This document shows positions 14,536 to 22,769 of a stretch of 64,000 nucleotides of DNA, piece after piece. The translations under genes and the position numbers were made by a program. The notes beneath the pieces are model-generated. The model worked only from the letters and a program-made list of their open reading frames with translations. It was not told the origin of the DNA and searched no databases. Numbering within the stretch: position 1 is the first letter of the stretch; every line of letters starts with the position of its first letter. The stretch comes from an uncultured Prevotellaceae bacterium (lineage in GTDB: Bacteria > Bacteroidota > Bacteroidia > Bacteroidales > Bacteroidaceae): NCBI GenBank assembly GCA_900318685.1, contig ONLL01000005.1, positions 62,001 to 126,000 on the forward strand, given 5' to 3'.

Positions 14536-16251
14536 CTATCCAATGAGCACGTTCGCACGCTGCAGAGCGAGGTCGATGTGATTGCAGATGTTCTCCTCGC
14601 CAAGCAGCTCAGTGAAGCCGTTGCGCTTCAGGACGGTCTCGACCTTCTCGTTGACGCCTGAGAGGACGATGGTGATGCCTTCGCGCTGACTCATGCGGCA
14701 CATGTTCTCCAGGTTGTGAAGGCCAGTGGAGTCGATGAAGGGTACCTTACGCATACGGATGATGCGCACCTTGGGATGACCTCCGTAGCGGGCCATGAGA
14801 TCCTCGAAACGGCTGCCGGCACCAAAGAAATAGGGACCGTTGATCTCGTATAATTCCACGCCTTTGGGAATAGTCAGGTGCTCCAGGTTGCCTGCCTGCA
14901 TATCGGCATCCTCGTTGAGGTCGATCTCATCGTAGACGGCCTTTACGTCAGTGGTCTCACTCATACGGCGCATGAAGAGCAGACAGGCGCAGATGAGTCC
15001 TACCTCGATGGCGATGGTGAGGTCGAAGATGATGGTGAGCAGGAAGGTCAGCACGAGGACGGTGATGTCGCTCTTCGGATTGCGCATCAATGCACGGAAT
15101 GATCGCCAGCCGCTCATGCCGTAGCTTACCACCACAAGCACGCCCGCCAGACAGGCCATCGGGATATATTGGGCCAGAGGCATGAGGAAGAGGAAGATGA
15201 GCAGCAGCATGACAGCATGGATGATACCGGCTATGGGCGTGCGGCCGCCATTGTTGATGTTGGTCATCGTCCGGGCGATGGCTCCTGTGGCAGGTATACC
15301 TCCAAAGACGGGCGAGAGGATGTTGGCAATGCCTTGTCCCACAAGCTCTGTATTCGAGTTGTGGTGGTCGCCTATGACACCGTCAGCCACAGTAGCTGAG
15401 AGCAGACTCTCGATGGCTCCCAATACTGCGATGGTCATAGCCGGAGCTACGAGCGACTTTATTTGTTCCCAAGACAGGGCAGGCATTACCATGCGTGGCA
15501 TCTGTGACTTGATGCTGAAACGGTCGCCGATGGTCTCGATCGACATCACATGGGCATATTCTTTCAGCAGCAGGGCAGCTACCGTCATCACGATGATGGC
15601 CACCAGCGAACCAGGGATCTTCTTTAGAATTGAGAATTTGGAATTGAGATTTGAGATTTTCGTGAGCAGTGGCCAGCAGCCGATGAGTGCCACGCTGGCG
15701 ATGCCGATGACTGCGCTCCACGGATCGATGTTGGTCAGGTTCTGGAAATAGACGCCCCACCGCTCAATGAAGTCGCTGGGCACTGTTCCCTCAATCTGCA
15801 TGCCCAGCAGGTCCTTCACCTGTGTGGTGAAGATGGTGACGGCGATACCGCTGGTGAAGCCGACGATGATGGGGTAGGGGATGTACTTGATGATGGTGCC
15901 CAAGTGCAGCAGTCCGAAGCCGATGAGGAACACGCCTGCCATGAGTGTGGCGATGGTCAGCCCCTCCATGCCGTATTGGTTGATGATGCCTGCTACGATG
16001 ACGATGAATGCGCCTGTAGGTCCGCCAATCTGCACTTTGCTGCCGCCGAACAAGCTGACGGCGAGTCCTGCCACGATGGCAGTGATGATGCCTTTCTCAG
16101 GGCTCACTCCAGAGGCAATGCCAAAGGCGATGGCCAGCGGGAGGGCTACAATACCCACGATGATACCTGCCATGAGGTCGGCTGTGAATGTCTGTTCGTT
16201 GTAATTGCGAATGGCCGAAACCATCTTCGGCCTGAAGTCTAAAGCTCTCAT
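14536..16251 (-). CDS. SulP-family anion transporter with STAS domain
   Basis: A 571-residue protein. The membrane part (about 25-420) carries VALPLAIAFGIASGVSPEKG and the SulP signature region GGIPATGAIARTMTNINNGG. The cytoplasmic C-terminus (about 440-565) is a STAS domain with VPFIDSTGLHNLENM. The family moves sulfate, bicarbonate, dicarboxylates or other anions; the substrate cannot be assigned. A 7-nt-period repeat at 15626-15660 encodes a short in-frame insertion (about residues 196-208, SNLNSKFSIL) just before KKIPGSLVAI. It has its own promoter and is transcribed separately from mscL. Confidence 0.92.
   Translation of the reverse strand: MRALDFRPKMVSAIRNYNEQTFTADLMAGIIVGIVALPLAIAFGIASGVSPEKGIITAIVAGLAVSLFGGSKVQIGGPTGAFIVIVAGIINQYGMEGLTIATLMAGVFLIGFGLLHLGTIIKYIPYPIIVGFTSGIAVTIFTTQVKDLLGMQIEGTVPSDFIERWGVYFQNLTNIDPWSAVIGIASVALIGCWPLLTKISNLNSKFSILKKIPGSLVAIIVMTVAALLLKEYAHVMSIETIGDRFSIKSQMPRMVMPALSWEQIKSLVAPAMTIAVLGAIESLLSATVADGVIGDHHNSNTELVGQGIANILSPVFGGIPATGAIARTMTNINNGGRTPIAGIIHAVMLLLIFLFLMPLAQYIPMACLAGVLVVVSYGMSGWRSFRALMRNPKSDITVLVLTFLLTIIFDLTIAIEVGLICACLLFMRRMSETTDVKAVYDEIDLNEDADMQAGNLEHLTIPKGVELYEINGPYFFGAGSRFEDLMARYGGHPKVRIIRMRKVPFIDSTGLHNLENMCRMSQREGITIVLSGVNEKVETVLKRNGFTELLGEENICNHIDLALQRANVLIG
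15626..15660 (-). repeat. 7-nt-period repeat inside the SulP gene
   Basis: On the minus strand the run reads as AAATCTC / AAATCTC / AATTCCA / AATTCTC / AATTCT, in frame within the transporter and close in type to the repeat inside coaBC. Confidence 0.65.
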
Positions 16252-16281
16252 TACTTATCTAATACCTATTGAAATCGGGTG

Positions 16282-16311
16282 CAAAGGTAATCAATTGTTT
16301 GCGCACACAGA
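16282..16311 (-). promoter_or_regulatory. Promoter of the SulP gene
   Basis: TACCTTTG (16289-16282, minus strand) is a perfect -7. The -33 is weaker (TCTG, 18 bases upstream). It lies about 30 bases before the ATG. Confidence 0.6.
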
Positions 16312-16426
16312 AAGAAATCTGGAGGTATTTGCTGCTGGTTGACGTTTCCTTGACTTACTTCAAAAGAAACTGTTCAAAGAGACTATCGAAGTAATACAAG
16401 GAGGCCGTCTGAGTACCAATGAAAAA

Positions 16427-16462
16427 TATATAGGGCAACCCATTTCTGGCTGCCCTATATAT
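16427..16462 (-). terminator. Terminator of mscL
   Basis: An 11-bp perfect stem (TATATAGGGCA / TGCCCTATATA) has a further CCA/TGG pairing in the loop. On the minus strand it runs into TATTTTTC, a good intrinsic terminator after the mscL stop. Confidence 0.85.
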
Positions 16463-16485
16463 AAATAATGTGTAGGATGTGGGGA

Positions 16486-16914
16486 TCACTTCTGCTTCAG
16501 CAGATCGCGAATCTCAGCGAGCAGCTCCTCCTGTGTGGGGCCCTTGGGCTCCTCGGGAGCAGGTGCCTCTTCCTCCTTCTTGCGGCTCAGCTTGTTCATG
16601 CCCTTGATCATAAGGAAGATGCAGAAGGCGATGATGAGGAAGTCGACGATGTTCTGGATGAACGAGCCGTAGGCGAATACAGAACCGGCAGCCTTGGCAT
16701 CGGCCAGGGAGAGACCGTCGGCCTGTCCGGAGAGGGCTACGTAGAGGTTGGTGAAGTCGGCATTGCCGAGCAGCTTGCCCACGAGCGGCATGATGATGTC
16801 GTCGACGAGCGAGCTAACAATTTTTCCAAACGCACCGCCGATGATCACACCGACAGCCATGTCCATCACATTGCCCTTCATGGCAAACTCTTTGAACTCT
16901 TTAATAAATCCCAT
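16486..16914 (-). CDS. mscL: Large-conductance mechanosensitive channel
   Basis: A 142-residue protein starting [23 protein letters not shown]. The first helix and pore motif ([25 protein letters not shown]) are typical of MscL, and a second membrane helix follows ([15 protein letters not shown]). The C-terminus has the charged helix (RKKEEEAP, then [15 protein letters not shown]) that bundles in the pentamer. A longer start nine codons upstream is open but lacks family support. The channel releases solutes on hypo-osmotic shock in the inner membrane. It is a single gene with its own terminator. Confidence 0.97.
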   Translation of the reverse strand: MGFIKEFKEFAMKGNVMDMAVGVIIGGAFGKIVSSLVDDIIMPLVGKLLGNADFTNLYVALSGQADGLSLADAKAAGSVFAYGSFIQNIVDFLIIAFCIFLMIKGMNKLSRKKEEEAPAPEEPKGPTQEELLAEIRDLLKQK

Positions 16915-17048
16915 AGTCTTTAATGTTTTAATGTTTAACAAATATGGTTGATTTTGTAAGCTTTACCTTGCAATATTCTTTGCCGTGCCTTGACTTATCT
17001 CAGTTTTCGCTCGGCACCTTTCACTTTTCACTTTAATTAATACTGAAT

Positions 17049-17083
17049 TTTGATGCAAATTTAAGAAAAAATTCGTAACTTTG
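17049..17083 (+). promoter_or_regulatory. Promoter of gapA
   Basis: TTTG (17049-17052) and TAACTTTG (17076-17083) are separated by 23 bases, slightly longer than ideal. An untranslated leader of about 75 bases follows. Confidence 0.6.
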
Positions 17084-17166
17084 TAGCCGAAATGAAAAAA
17101 AAATGCATCTGAGGGTGCAAAAAAGTGAAATTTTAGTACTAATTCCATTCAATAACAAACAAAACA

Positions 17167-18234
17167 ATGACAAAAGTTGCAATTAACGGCTTTGGCCGTA
17201 TCGGTCGCCTCGCATTCCGTCAGATGTTCGAGGCTGAAGGTTATGAAGTGGTCGCCATCAACGACCTGACCAGTCCTAAGATGCTTGCTCACCTGCTGAA
17301 GTATGACACAGCACAGGGTGGCTTCGCCGGCAAGTTCGGTGAGGGAAAGCACACTGTCGACTTTAAGGACGCCGTTGTGGGTGAGGATGGCAAGACCGTC
17401 GTCACTCCTGGTTCCATCACCGTCGATGGCAAGGAGATCACTATCTATGCAAAGCCCAATGCTGCTGAGCTGCCTTGGGGCGAGCTGGGTGTTGACGTAG
17501 TGCTCGAGTGCACTGGCTTCTACACCTCAAAGGCTAAGAGCGAGGCTCACATCCAGGCTGGTGCCAAGAAGGTTGTCATCTCTGCTCCTGCAGGCAACGA
17601 CCTCCCCACCATCGTCTACAATGTGAACCACACCACCCTGAAGCCCGAGGATACCATCATCTCGGCTGCTTCTTGCACCACCAACTGTCTGGCTCCTATG
17701 GCTGATGCCCTCAACAAGTACGCTCCCATCGTGAGCGGTATCATGTCGACCATTCACGCTTACACTGGCGACCAGATGATTCTCGACGGTCCTCAGCGCA
17801 AGGGTGACCTGCGTCGCAGCCGTGCTGGTGCTTGCAACATCGTTCCCAACTCAACGGGTGCTGCCAAGGCTATCGGTCTGGTCATTCCCGAGCTGAACGG
17901 CAAGCTGATCGGTTCTGCACAGCGCGTTCCCACTCCTACTGGCTCAACCACTATCCTGGTGGCTGTTGTCAAGGGTAAGGACATCACGAAGGAAGGTATC
18001 AACGCTGCTATGAAGGCTGCCGGCAACGAGAGCTTCGGTTACACCGAGGATCAGATCGTGAGCAGCGACATCATCGGCATGAAGTTCGGTTCGCTCTTCG
18101 ACGCTACCCAGACGATGGTTTCGAAGATCGACGACGACACCTATCAGGTGCAGGTCGTGAGCTGGTACGACAATGAGAACAGCTACACTTCTCAGATGGT
18201 TCGCACCATTAAGTACCTCGCTGAGCTGAAGTAA
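17167..18234 (+). CDS. gapA: Glyceraldehyde-3-phosphate dehydrogenase, type I
   Basis: A 355-residue protein. The N-terminal Rossmann motif is [16 protein letters not shown]. Asp33 in AINDL favours NAD over NADP. The catalytic Cys170 lies in SAASCTTNC, and the C-terminus has the conserved [12 protein letters not shown]. It oxidises glyceraldehyde-3-phosphate to 1,3-bisphosphoglycerate in glycolysis. It is about 20 residues longer than the classical enzyme; the extra length lies around residues 50-90. Codon use is strongly biased and the gene has its own promoter and a strong terminator, as expected for an abundant enzyme. Confidence 0.97.
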   Translation: MTKVAINGFGRIGRLAFRQMFEAEGYEVVAINDLTSPKMLAHLLKYDTAQGGFAGKFGEGKHTVDFKDAVVGEDGKTVVTPGSITVDGKEITIYAKPNAAELPWGELGVDVVLECTGFYTSKAKSEAHIQAGAKKVVISAPAGNDLPTIVYNVNHTTLKPEDTIISAASCTTNCLAPMADALNKYAPIVSGIMSTIHAYTGDQMILDGPQRKGDLRRSRAGACNIVPNSTGAAKAIGLVIPELNGKLIGSAQRVPTPTGSTTILVAVVKGKDITKEGINAAMKAAGNESFGYTEDQIVSSDIIGMKFGSLFDATQTMVSKIDDDTYQVQVVSWYDNENSYTSQMVRTIKYLAELK

Positions 18235-18257
18235 TACTGGTAAAAAGTGAAAAAAAG

Positions 18258-18290
18258 TGCCGCCCTCCTTTGCAGGACGGCATTTTTTTT
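18258..18290 (+). terminator. Terminator of gapA
   Basis: Arms TGCCGCCCT (18258-18266) and AGGACGGCA (18274-18282) pair with one mismatch; eight T residues follow. The loop contains TTTG, which also serves as the -33 of the next promoter. Confidence 0.9.
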
Positions 18291-18299
18291 GTACCTTTG
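18269..18299 (+). promoter_or_regulatory. Promoter nested in the gapA terminator
   Basis: TTTG (18269-18272) lies in the terminator loop; 19 bases on, TACCTTTG (18292-18299) follows the T-tract. It serves the 68-residue protein and nucleotidase genes. Confidence 0.75.
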
Positions 18300-18332
18300 T
18301 AGGCAGTTATTAACTTCAACCTATCAGATACG

Positions 18333-18539
18333 ATGAAAGTAAAAGTCAATCGCAGAACACTTGAACTCTTTGAGGGCGCACGCGTCGAGAATGCGCTCTT
18401 GAGATACTTCACAGTGAAGAAACTCGACAAGAACCTGATCGACCAGGTGGAGGTGCACGATGCCTATGGCCATGTCATCGGCCACGATGCCCCTCTGAGT
18501 GACGGACAGAAAATCACTTTTGAACATCCCCAGCCATGA
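18333..18539 (+). CDS. Small 68-residue protein, possible beta-grasp fold
   Basis: A short protein starting MKVKVNRRTLELFEGARVEN, with LIDQVEVHDAYGHVIGHDAPL and a C-terminal LSDGQKITFEHPQP. The alternation of strands and the final DG-x-I pattern vaguely recall ThiS/MoaD-like beta-grasp proteins, but there is no C-terminal Gly-Gly, so this is only a suggestion. Its stop overlaps the next start (ATGA), showing translational coupling to the 5'-nucleotidase-like gene. No signal peptide, so it is probably cytoplasmic while its partner is exported. Function unknown. Confidence 0.75.
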   Translation: MKVKVNRRTLELFEGARVENALLRYFTVKKLDKNLIDQVEVHDAYGHVIGHDAPLSDGQKITFEHPQP

Positions 18540-19969
18540 CCAGAAGACTCTTATCCTTCATCCTGGCATCGCTGTTCACGCTGGGAGCCTTTGCTGAGCG
18601 CAAAGAGGTGCATATCCTTTCATGTAACGACATGCATGCTGCCATCGAGGCATTCCCCATGCTGGCTGACATTGCCGACTCGCTGCGCACGCTCTATCCT
18701 GGTCTGCTCGTGCTGTCGGCAGGTGACAACCGTACGGGCGAGCCGCTTAATGACATGTACGAGATTCCGGCATACCCTATGGTGGCGCTGATGAATCAGA
18801 TAGGTTTCGATGCCACGACGCTGGGCAATCATGAGTTCGACTCCGGTCCTCGAGGACTGGCACGAGTCATCAACCTGTCGAACTTCAGCTATATCTGTGC
18901 CAATGTGCATCCTGCCGACTCGCTGGGCATCCATCTGGTTCCTACGAAGGTGTTTGATGTGGAGGGCACGAAGGTTGGCATCATCGGAGCAGTACAGCTG
19001 GGCACGCATGGCATTCCTGACAGTCATCCCGACAACGTGCATGGCTTCGAGTTCTCGCCTGTCAATGAGACCATTGCCAAATACGAGTACCTGCGCAAGC
19101 AGTGCGACGTGGTAATCCTGCTCACCCATATCGGCTATGAGGATGACGTGGCCATCGCGCCGCTCTTCCCCTGGGCCGATGTCATCGTCGGAGGCCATAG
19201 CCACACCCAGCTCAACGGAGGTGAGATGCACAACGGGCTGCTCATCACTCAGAATGAGAATCGCCTGAAGAAGGTGACTCACACCACCATCGTTGTTGAT
19301 GAGGGTAGGGTAGTGGAGAAACGTGCAGAGAACATCGATGTGCGCCGCTGGAAAGGACAGAACAAGGTGGTGGCCGAGATGGTGCGCTTCTTCAGCGACA
19401 ATCCTGCGTTCCGTCGTGTTCTCACGCAGGCAGCTACTCCCTTTGACGTTGAAGAAGAGCTTGGTAGCATGATGTGCGATGCCTTCATGGCCGAGACTGG
19501 TGCTGACATTGCCATACAGAATGCTGGCGGCGTGCGCTATGATCAGCATGAGGCAGGCTCCTTCTCCGTGAGCGACGTGCTGCGTCTCGACCCCTTCGGC
19601 AATGATGCCGTAGTGATGGAGGTCACGGGTGAGGAGCTGCGTCAGATGCTTGTCGCCTGTGGTAACAATGATGGTCATGGCTTCCCTTATGTCGGTGGAT
19701 TCCAATGTGATGTGGTATATGACAAGAAGGACTCCTATAAGGTAAAGGACGTGAAGCTGACCAAGCCCGATGGTAGCAAGTTCGACATGAAGCGTAAGTA
19801 CCAGTTGGTGACCAATAGCTATGTAGCCTCTATCGCCGACTCCCCCCGTAAGGATCAGGGCCACAGCATCAACCGCCTGACTGCTGATCTCATCATCGGC
19901 TACCTGCAGCGCCAGCCCAGCGTCAGTTATCAGGGTGTAAGCCGAGTTGTAAACGCCAGAAGGGAATAG
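18536..19969 (+). CDS. Secreted 5'-nucleotidase / UshA-like metallophosphoesterase
   Basis: A 477-residue protein with a signal peptide (about 1-20). The metallophosphatase domain (about 24-260) has the motifs SCNDMHAAIE, SAGDNRTGEP, TLGNHEFDSG, LLTHIGYEDD and GGHSHTQLN. The substrate-binding C-terminal domain (about 290-470) contains AETGADIAIQNAGGVRYD and LRLDPFGNDAVVMEVTGEEL. The family hydrolyses nucleoside monophosphates, UDP-sugars or similar at the cell surface. The first metal motif reads CNDMHA where classical enzymes have NDxHG, a mild departure. It overlaps the 68-residue gene by 4 bases and precedes a TPR-AraC regulator by 3. Confidence 0.9.
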   Translation: MTRRLLSFILASLFTLGAFAERKEVHILSCNDMHAAIEAFPMLADIADSLRTLYPGLLVLSAGDNRTGEPLNDMYEIPAYPMVALMNQIGFDATTLGNHEFDSGPRGLARVINLSNFSYICANVHPADSLGIHLVPTKVFDVEGTKVGIIGAVQLGTHGIPDSHPDNVHGFEFSPVNETIAKYEYLRKQCDVVILLTHIGYEDDVAIAPLFPWADVIVGGHSHTQLNGGEMHNGLLITQNENRLKKVTHTTIVVDEGRVVEKRAENIDVRRWKGQNKVVAEMVRFFSDNPAFRRVLTQAATPFDVEEELGSMMCDAFMAETGADIAIQNAGGVRYDQHEAGSFSVSDVLRLDPFGNDAVVMEVTGEELRQMLVACGNNDGHGFPYVGGFQCDVVYDKKDSYKVKDVKLTKPDGSKFDMKRKYQLVTNSYVASIADSPRKDQGHSINRLTADLIIGYLQRQPSVSYQGVSRVVNARRE

Positions 19970-19972
19970 GCG

Positions 19973-21664
19973 ATGAAACGTTTCCTATGCTTGTTGGTAG
20001 GAGCCATGTTGGCCTTTCATCTTGAGGCCGACGTGGTAGCATCGCTCGAGCAGTTCAATGAGGCTGAGGATCAGCCATCAATGCTTAGACATGCAGTTGC
20101 TTTCTTCAATGAGTTGCAGGAATACGACTTCTTTGATTATTCTTCGGACTTTGACAGTACAACACCTGTTGATACTCTTCGCGAGCAGGTGTGGTATTGG
20201 GCAGCGGAATACTTTTATGACCGGCAGGACTATGAGAGCAGTGAGCAATATGGAAGGAAGGCTTTGCCGCTGTTCCGCATGGGCAATGACCGGTCTGGCG
20301 AGGCTGACTGCCTGAATATATTGGCAATAGCTAATGTACGTCTGAGTGACTACGAAGAGGCGCTTGACTTTGCCCAGCAGTGCTATAAGTTGGATGAGCA
20401 GAGCGGAGATATGGACAGGGCGGCGTCAAGTCTGAACACGTTGGCTGCCATCTATATGAGCGCATATCAGCCAGAAGGGGCAGAGCAGTTTATCTTGCGA
20501 GGGATAGAGATGGCAAAGGAGGCCGGCAATGACTCACGTCGTGCTGTGTTGCTGGGCATGGCCTCCGAAGTGTATCATGCGTTGGGCGATGACAACCTTT
20601 CGCTTGACTACGCTGAGCAAGCCTACGAACTAGAGTTGCAGCTAGGTAGGGAGGGCAAGGCGATGATGCGACTCTCGCAGAAGGCATCGGCGCTCATTGG
20701 CCTTCATCACTATGGTGAGGCTGAGCGTGTGCTTGGACAGGCTATACTATACTTTCGCGATGAAGATGATCTTCATTCATTAGCCATCTGTTACAATAAG
20801 ATGGGACGTGTGCAGTTGGCTATGCATCATGAATCGGAGGCTATACCTTATTATAAAGAAGCTTCAAGTATCTTTCAGGCGATGGGCGACAAGACCAATG
20901 AGATGCACTCAAGAAAAGGCCTATATGAGAGCCTCTGGGAGCAGTTTCCTGATAGTGCTCGCATGGAATTGGATCGTTTCAACGCCCTGAAAGACTCGCT
21001 TTATACCAATACCTCAGCAAAGAGCCTTGCCCGCTATCAAGCAGAGTTCGGCAATGACTGGCTGATTCAGAAGAACCAAGCAGAGCGCTTGGCCAAACGC
21101 AATTTGATGAGCGTTTCTGTTGTCGTCATCCTCTTGCTACTTGTCCTGACTGCATTCGTTTGGTGGATGATGCGTCGCAGGCAGCGTCGACAGTCGGCAA
21201 TCAATCAACAACTGAGCGTCAACATTGAGGAACTGCACAAGAAATACGATGAGCTAAGCGTACGCTACGACAAAGCACTCTGGACCAGTTCAGAAGATAT
21301 GGCACGAAAGGATCTCTCACCTTCTGATCGCGAGTTCCTTGAGAAGTCTCTCAACACTATCAACGAGATGATGTTTAAAGGGCAGATTGATGCAGAGTCG
21401 GTGGCTGCCAAACTTAATATGAGCCTCTTCCAGTTCCGTCAACGTCTGCAGACTGTCACTGGCGAGACCCCTCAAAGTTTTATTTCTATCATCCGCATGA
21501 AACGCGCCCGCTATCTTCTGGACAACCGTCGTGACCTTAATGTCAGTGAGGTGGCTCAGCTATGCGCTTACAATGATACACCTAACTTTTCGCGTGCTTT
21601 CAAGAAAACATTTGGTATAAGCCCCACGCAATACTTGGAAAAGCGCAAAATGACAGAGCAGTGA
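19973..21664 (+). CDS. TPR-transmembrane-AraC hybrid transcriptional regulator (second copy)
   Basis: A 563-residue protein with the same length and plan as the one at 7164. It has a signal-like N-terminus, clear TPR repeats (about 70-330, for example YEEALDFAQQCYKLDEQSGD), a membrane helix (about 380-402, VVVILLLLVLTAFVWWMM), a coiled coil, and a C-terminal AraC-type domain (about 450-560, VSEVAQLCAYNDTPNFSRAFKKTFGISPTQY). Only three bases separate it from the nucleotidase, so they are probably co-transcribed. It stands just upstream of the small protein and two secreted proteins, which are possible targets. The signal sensed is unknown. Confidence 0.87.
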   Translation: MKRFLCLLVGAMLAFHLEADVVASLEQFNEAEDQPSMLRHAVAFFNELQEYDFFDYSSDFDSTTPVDTLREQVWYWAAEYFYDRQDYESSEQYGRKALPLFRMGNDRSGEADCLNILAIANVRLSDYEEALDFAQQCYKLDEQSGDMDRAASSLNTLAAIYMSAYQPEGAEQFILRGIEMAKEAGNDSRRAVLLGMASEVYHALGDDNLSLDYAEQAYELELQLGREGKAMMRLSQKASALIGLHHYGEAERVLGQAILYFRDEDDLHSLAICYNKMGRVQLAMHHESEAIPYYKEASSIFQAMGDKTNEMHSRKGLYESLWEQFPDSARMELDRFNALKDSLYTNTSAKSLARYQAEFGNDWLIQKNQAERLAKRNLMSVSVVVILLLLVLTAFVWWMMRRRQRRQSAINQQLSVNIEELHKKYDELSVRYDKALWTSSEDMARKDLSPSDREFLEKSLNTINEMMFKGQIDAESVAAKLNMSLFQFRQRLQTVTGETPQSFISIIRMKRARYLLDNRRDLNVSEVAQLCAYNDTPNFSRAFKKTFGISPTQYLEKRKMTEQ

Positions 21665-21721
21665 ATAAATATTCTGCTTATTGTTTCTTCCTACAATGTT
21701 ATTGTAATAAAACCATGCTTT

Positions 21722-21752
21722 TTTCGTGAATTGATAAGGATTCTTCACGAAA
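21722..21752. repeat. Inverted repeat upstream of the small-protein promoter
   Basis: TTTCGTGAA (21722-21730) and TTCACGAAA (21744-21752) form a perfect 9-bp inverted repeat with a 13-base loop. It ends 28 bases before the -7 element at 21781. It may be an operator or a terminator for the regulator gene. Confidence 0.55.
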
Positions 21753-21780
21753 TGATAACGATTGATAGTCGTTTTTGTCG

Positions 21781-21788
21781 TAACTTTG
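21781..21788 (+). promoter_or_regulatory. Promoter -7 element of the 49-residue gene
   Basis: TAACTTTG matches TAnnTTTG 20 bases before the ATG. No good -33 is present (TTG only, 16 bases upstream), which would suit an activator-dependent promoter. Confidence 0.6.
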
Positions 21789-21807
21789 CAACCGAAAACA
21801 GACAGTT

Positions 21808-21957
21808 ATGGCAAAGACAGACTATCAAGACACTGCAATGAATTATGTCGATGACTATCTGGAGCGCCTGCTCAGGATGGAGTCAATTATGGGTAGCCGT
21901 CTAGATCAGCAGAAAAAAGAAAAAAAGGTAGTTCAAAATAGTAAAACGATCAAGTAA
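21808..21957 (+). CDS. Small 49-residue protein, unknown function
   Basis: Starts MAKTDYQDTAMNYVDDYLER and ends in a lysine-rich, probably disordered tail (QQKKEKKVVQNSKTIK). A promoter element lies 20 bases upstream and the secreted protein gene begins 21 bases after its stop, so it is likely the first gene of that unit. No signal peptide and no recognisable domain; the first half could form one amphipathic helix. The expression signals make it more credible than an average short frame. Confidence 0.55.
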   Translation: MAKTDYQDTAMNYVDDYLERLLRMESIMGSRLDQQKKEKKVVQNSKTIK

Positions 21958-21978
21958 GGTCATTTAAAACAAAAGAAT

Positions 21979-22728
21979 ATGGAAGCATTAAAACACATTT
22001 GGAAGAAAATGGCACTGGCTGCACTGATATTGGCAGGGATGAGTTACTCTGTCGATGTTCAGGCCGCAGCCTCGAAGAAAAACGTTATGTGTGTGAAGAC
22101 CAATACTGGGCACTATTTCCCAGTGGTGCGCGTGAGTATGATGGTTGTAGCCGATGGCGCTAGTACCTTCGAAATTGTGCTTAAGGACGGTGAGGGTGAG
22201 GCTAATGTAGAAAGTATCAGCTTCGAGAAACACGAAGAGATGATCGATTTCGAACTCTACAGACTCAATTCCGATGGAACTCCTTACCTCGACATGATGA
22301 AGCCCTCGTGGTTAATAACCAGTACGGGAAAGTTTTTCAAGACTATGGATGTCACCAACATGCTCGCCAAAGAAGGTAGCGACAGGTTCGATGTTGTCAC
22401 CACCAACGGCACTGAGTACGATGTGGCCTATGTCTATTTCCTGCGTAACACGGAGGACTTTGTGAAAGAGTATATCCAGACGGGTATCGACCAACCGTTG
22501 GAGTCGCCCGCAGTGGAAAAACTCCAGTTGATGACTCCTATTCGTGAGCAGATGACACTGTCTGGTTGTGGCAATGCCACTGTTGCACAAGTGTATTCTG
22601 TCGACGGAAAACTCCAGACTGAGGCTGCTGTGCTTGGAGGGAACACCACCATCCAAGTTGGCCATCTGCCCGCAGGCGTCTATGTTGTTCGAGTTGGCAA
22701 CAAATCTTTAAAATTCAGCAAAAAATAA
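21979..22728 (+). CDS. Secreted protein with T9SS type-A-like sorting domain
   Basis: A 249-residue protein with a signal peptide (about 1-30, ending DVQAAA). The central region is not recognised. The last 75 or so residues have the pattern of a T9SS sorting domain (VYSVDGKLQTEAAV, LPAGVYVVRVGNKSLKFSKK), so the protein is probably exported by the T9SS and its tail removed. It is the middle member of a three-gene set (49-residue protein, this, and the gene at 22770) with short gaps of 21 and 41 bases, downstream of a membrane regulator. Confidence 0.75.
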   Translation: MEALKHIWKKMALAALILAGMSYSVDVQAAASKKNVMCVKTNTGHYFPVVRVSMMVVADGASTFEIVLKDGEGEANVESISFEKHEEMIDFELYRLNSDGTPYLDMMKPSWLITSTGKFFKTMDVTNMLAKEGSDRFDVVTTNGTEYDVAYVYFLRNTEDFVKEYIQTGIDQPLESPAVEKLQLMTPIREQMTLSGCGNATVAQVYSVDGKLQTEAAVLGGNTTIQVGHLPAGVYVVRVGNKSLKFSKK

Positions 22729-22769
22729 GAGTTATATCATTAACCAGTCAACATTAAATAACCACAATT

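Noticed and set aside
18620-19864. A 414-codon frame opposite the 5'-nucleotidase gene
   Set aside because: Fully inside a well-supported gene on the other strand, rich in His and Leu with no domain; a shadow frame.
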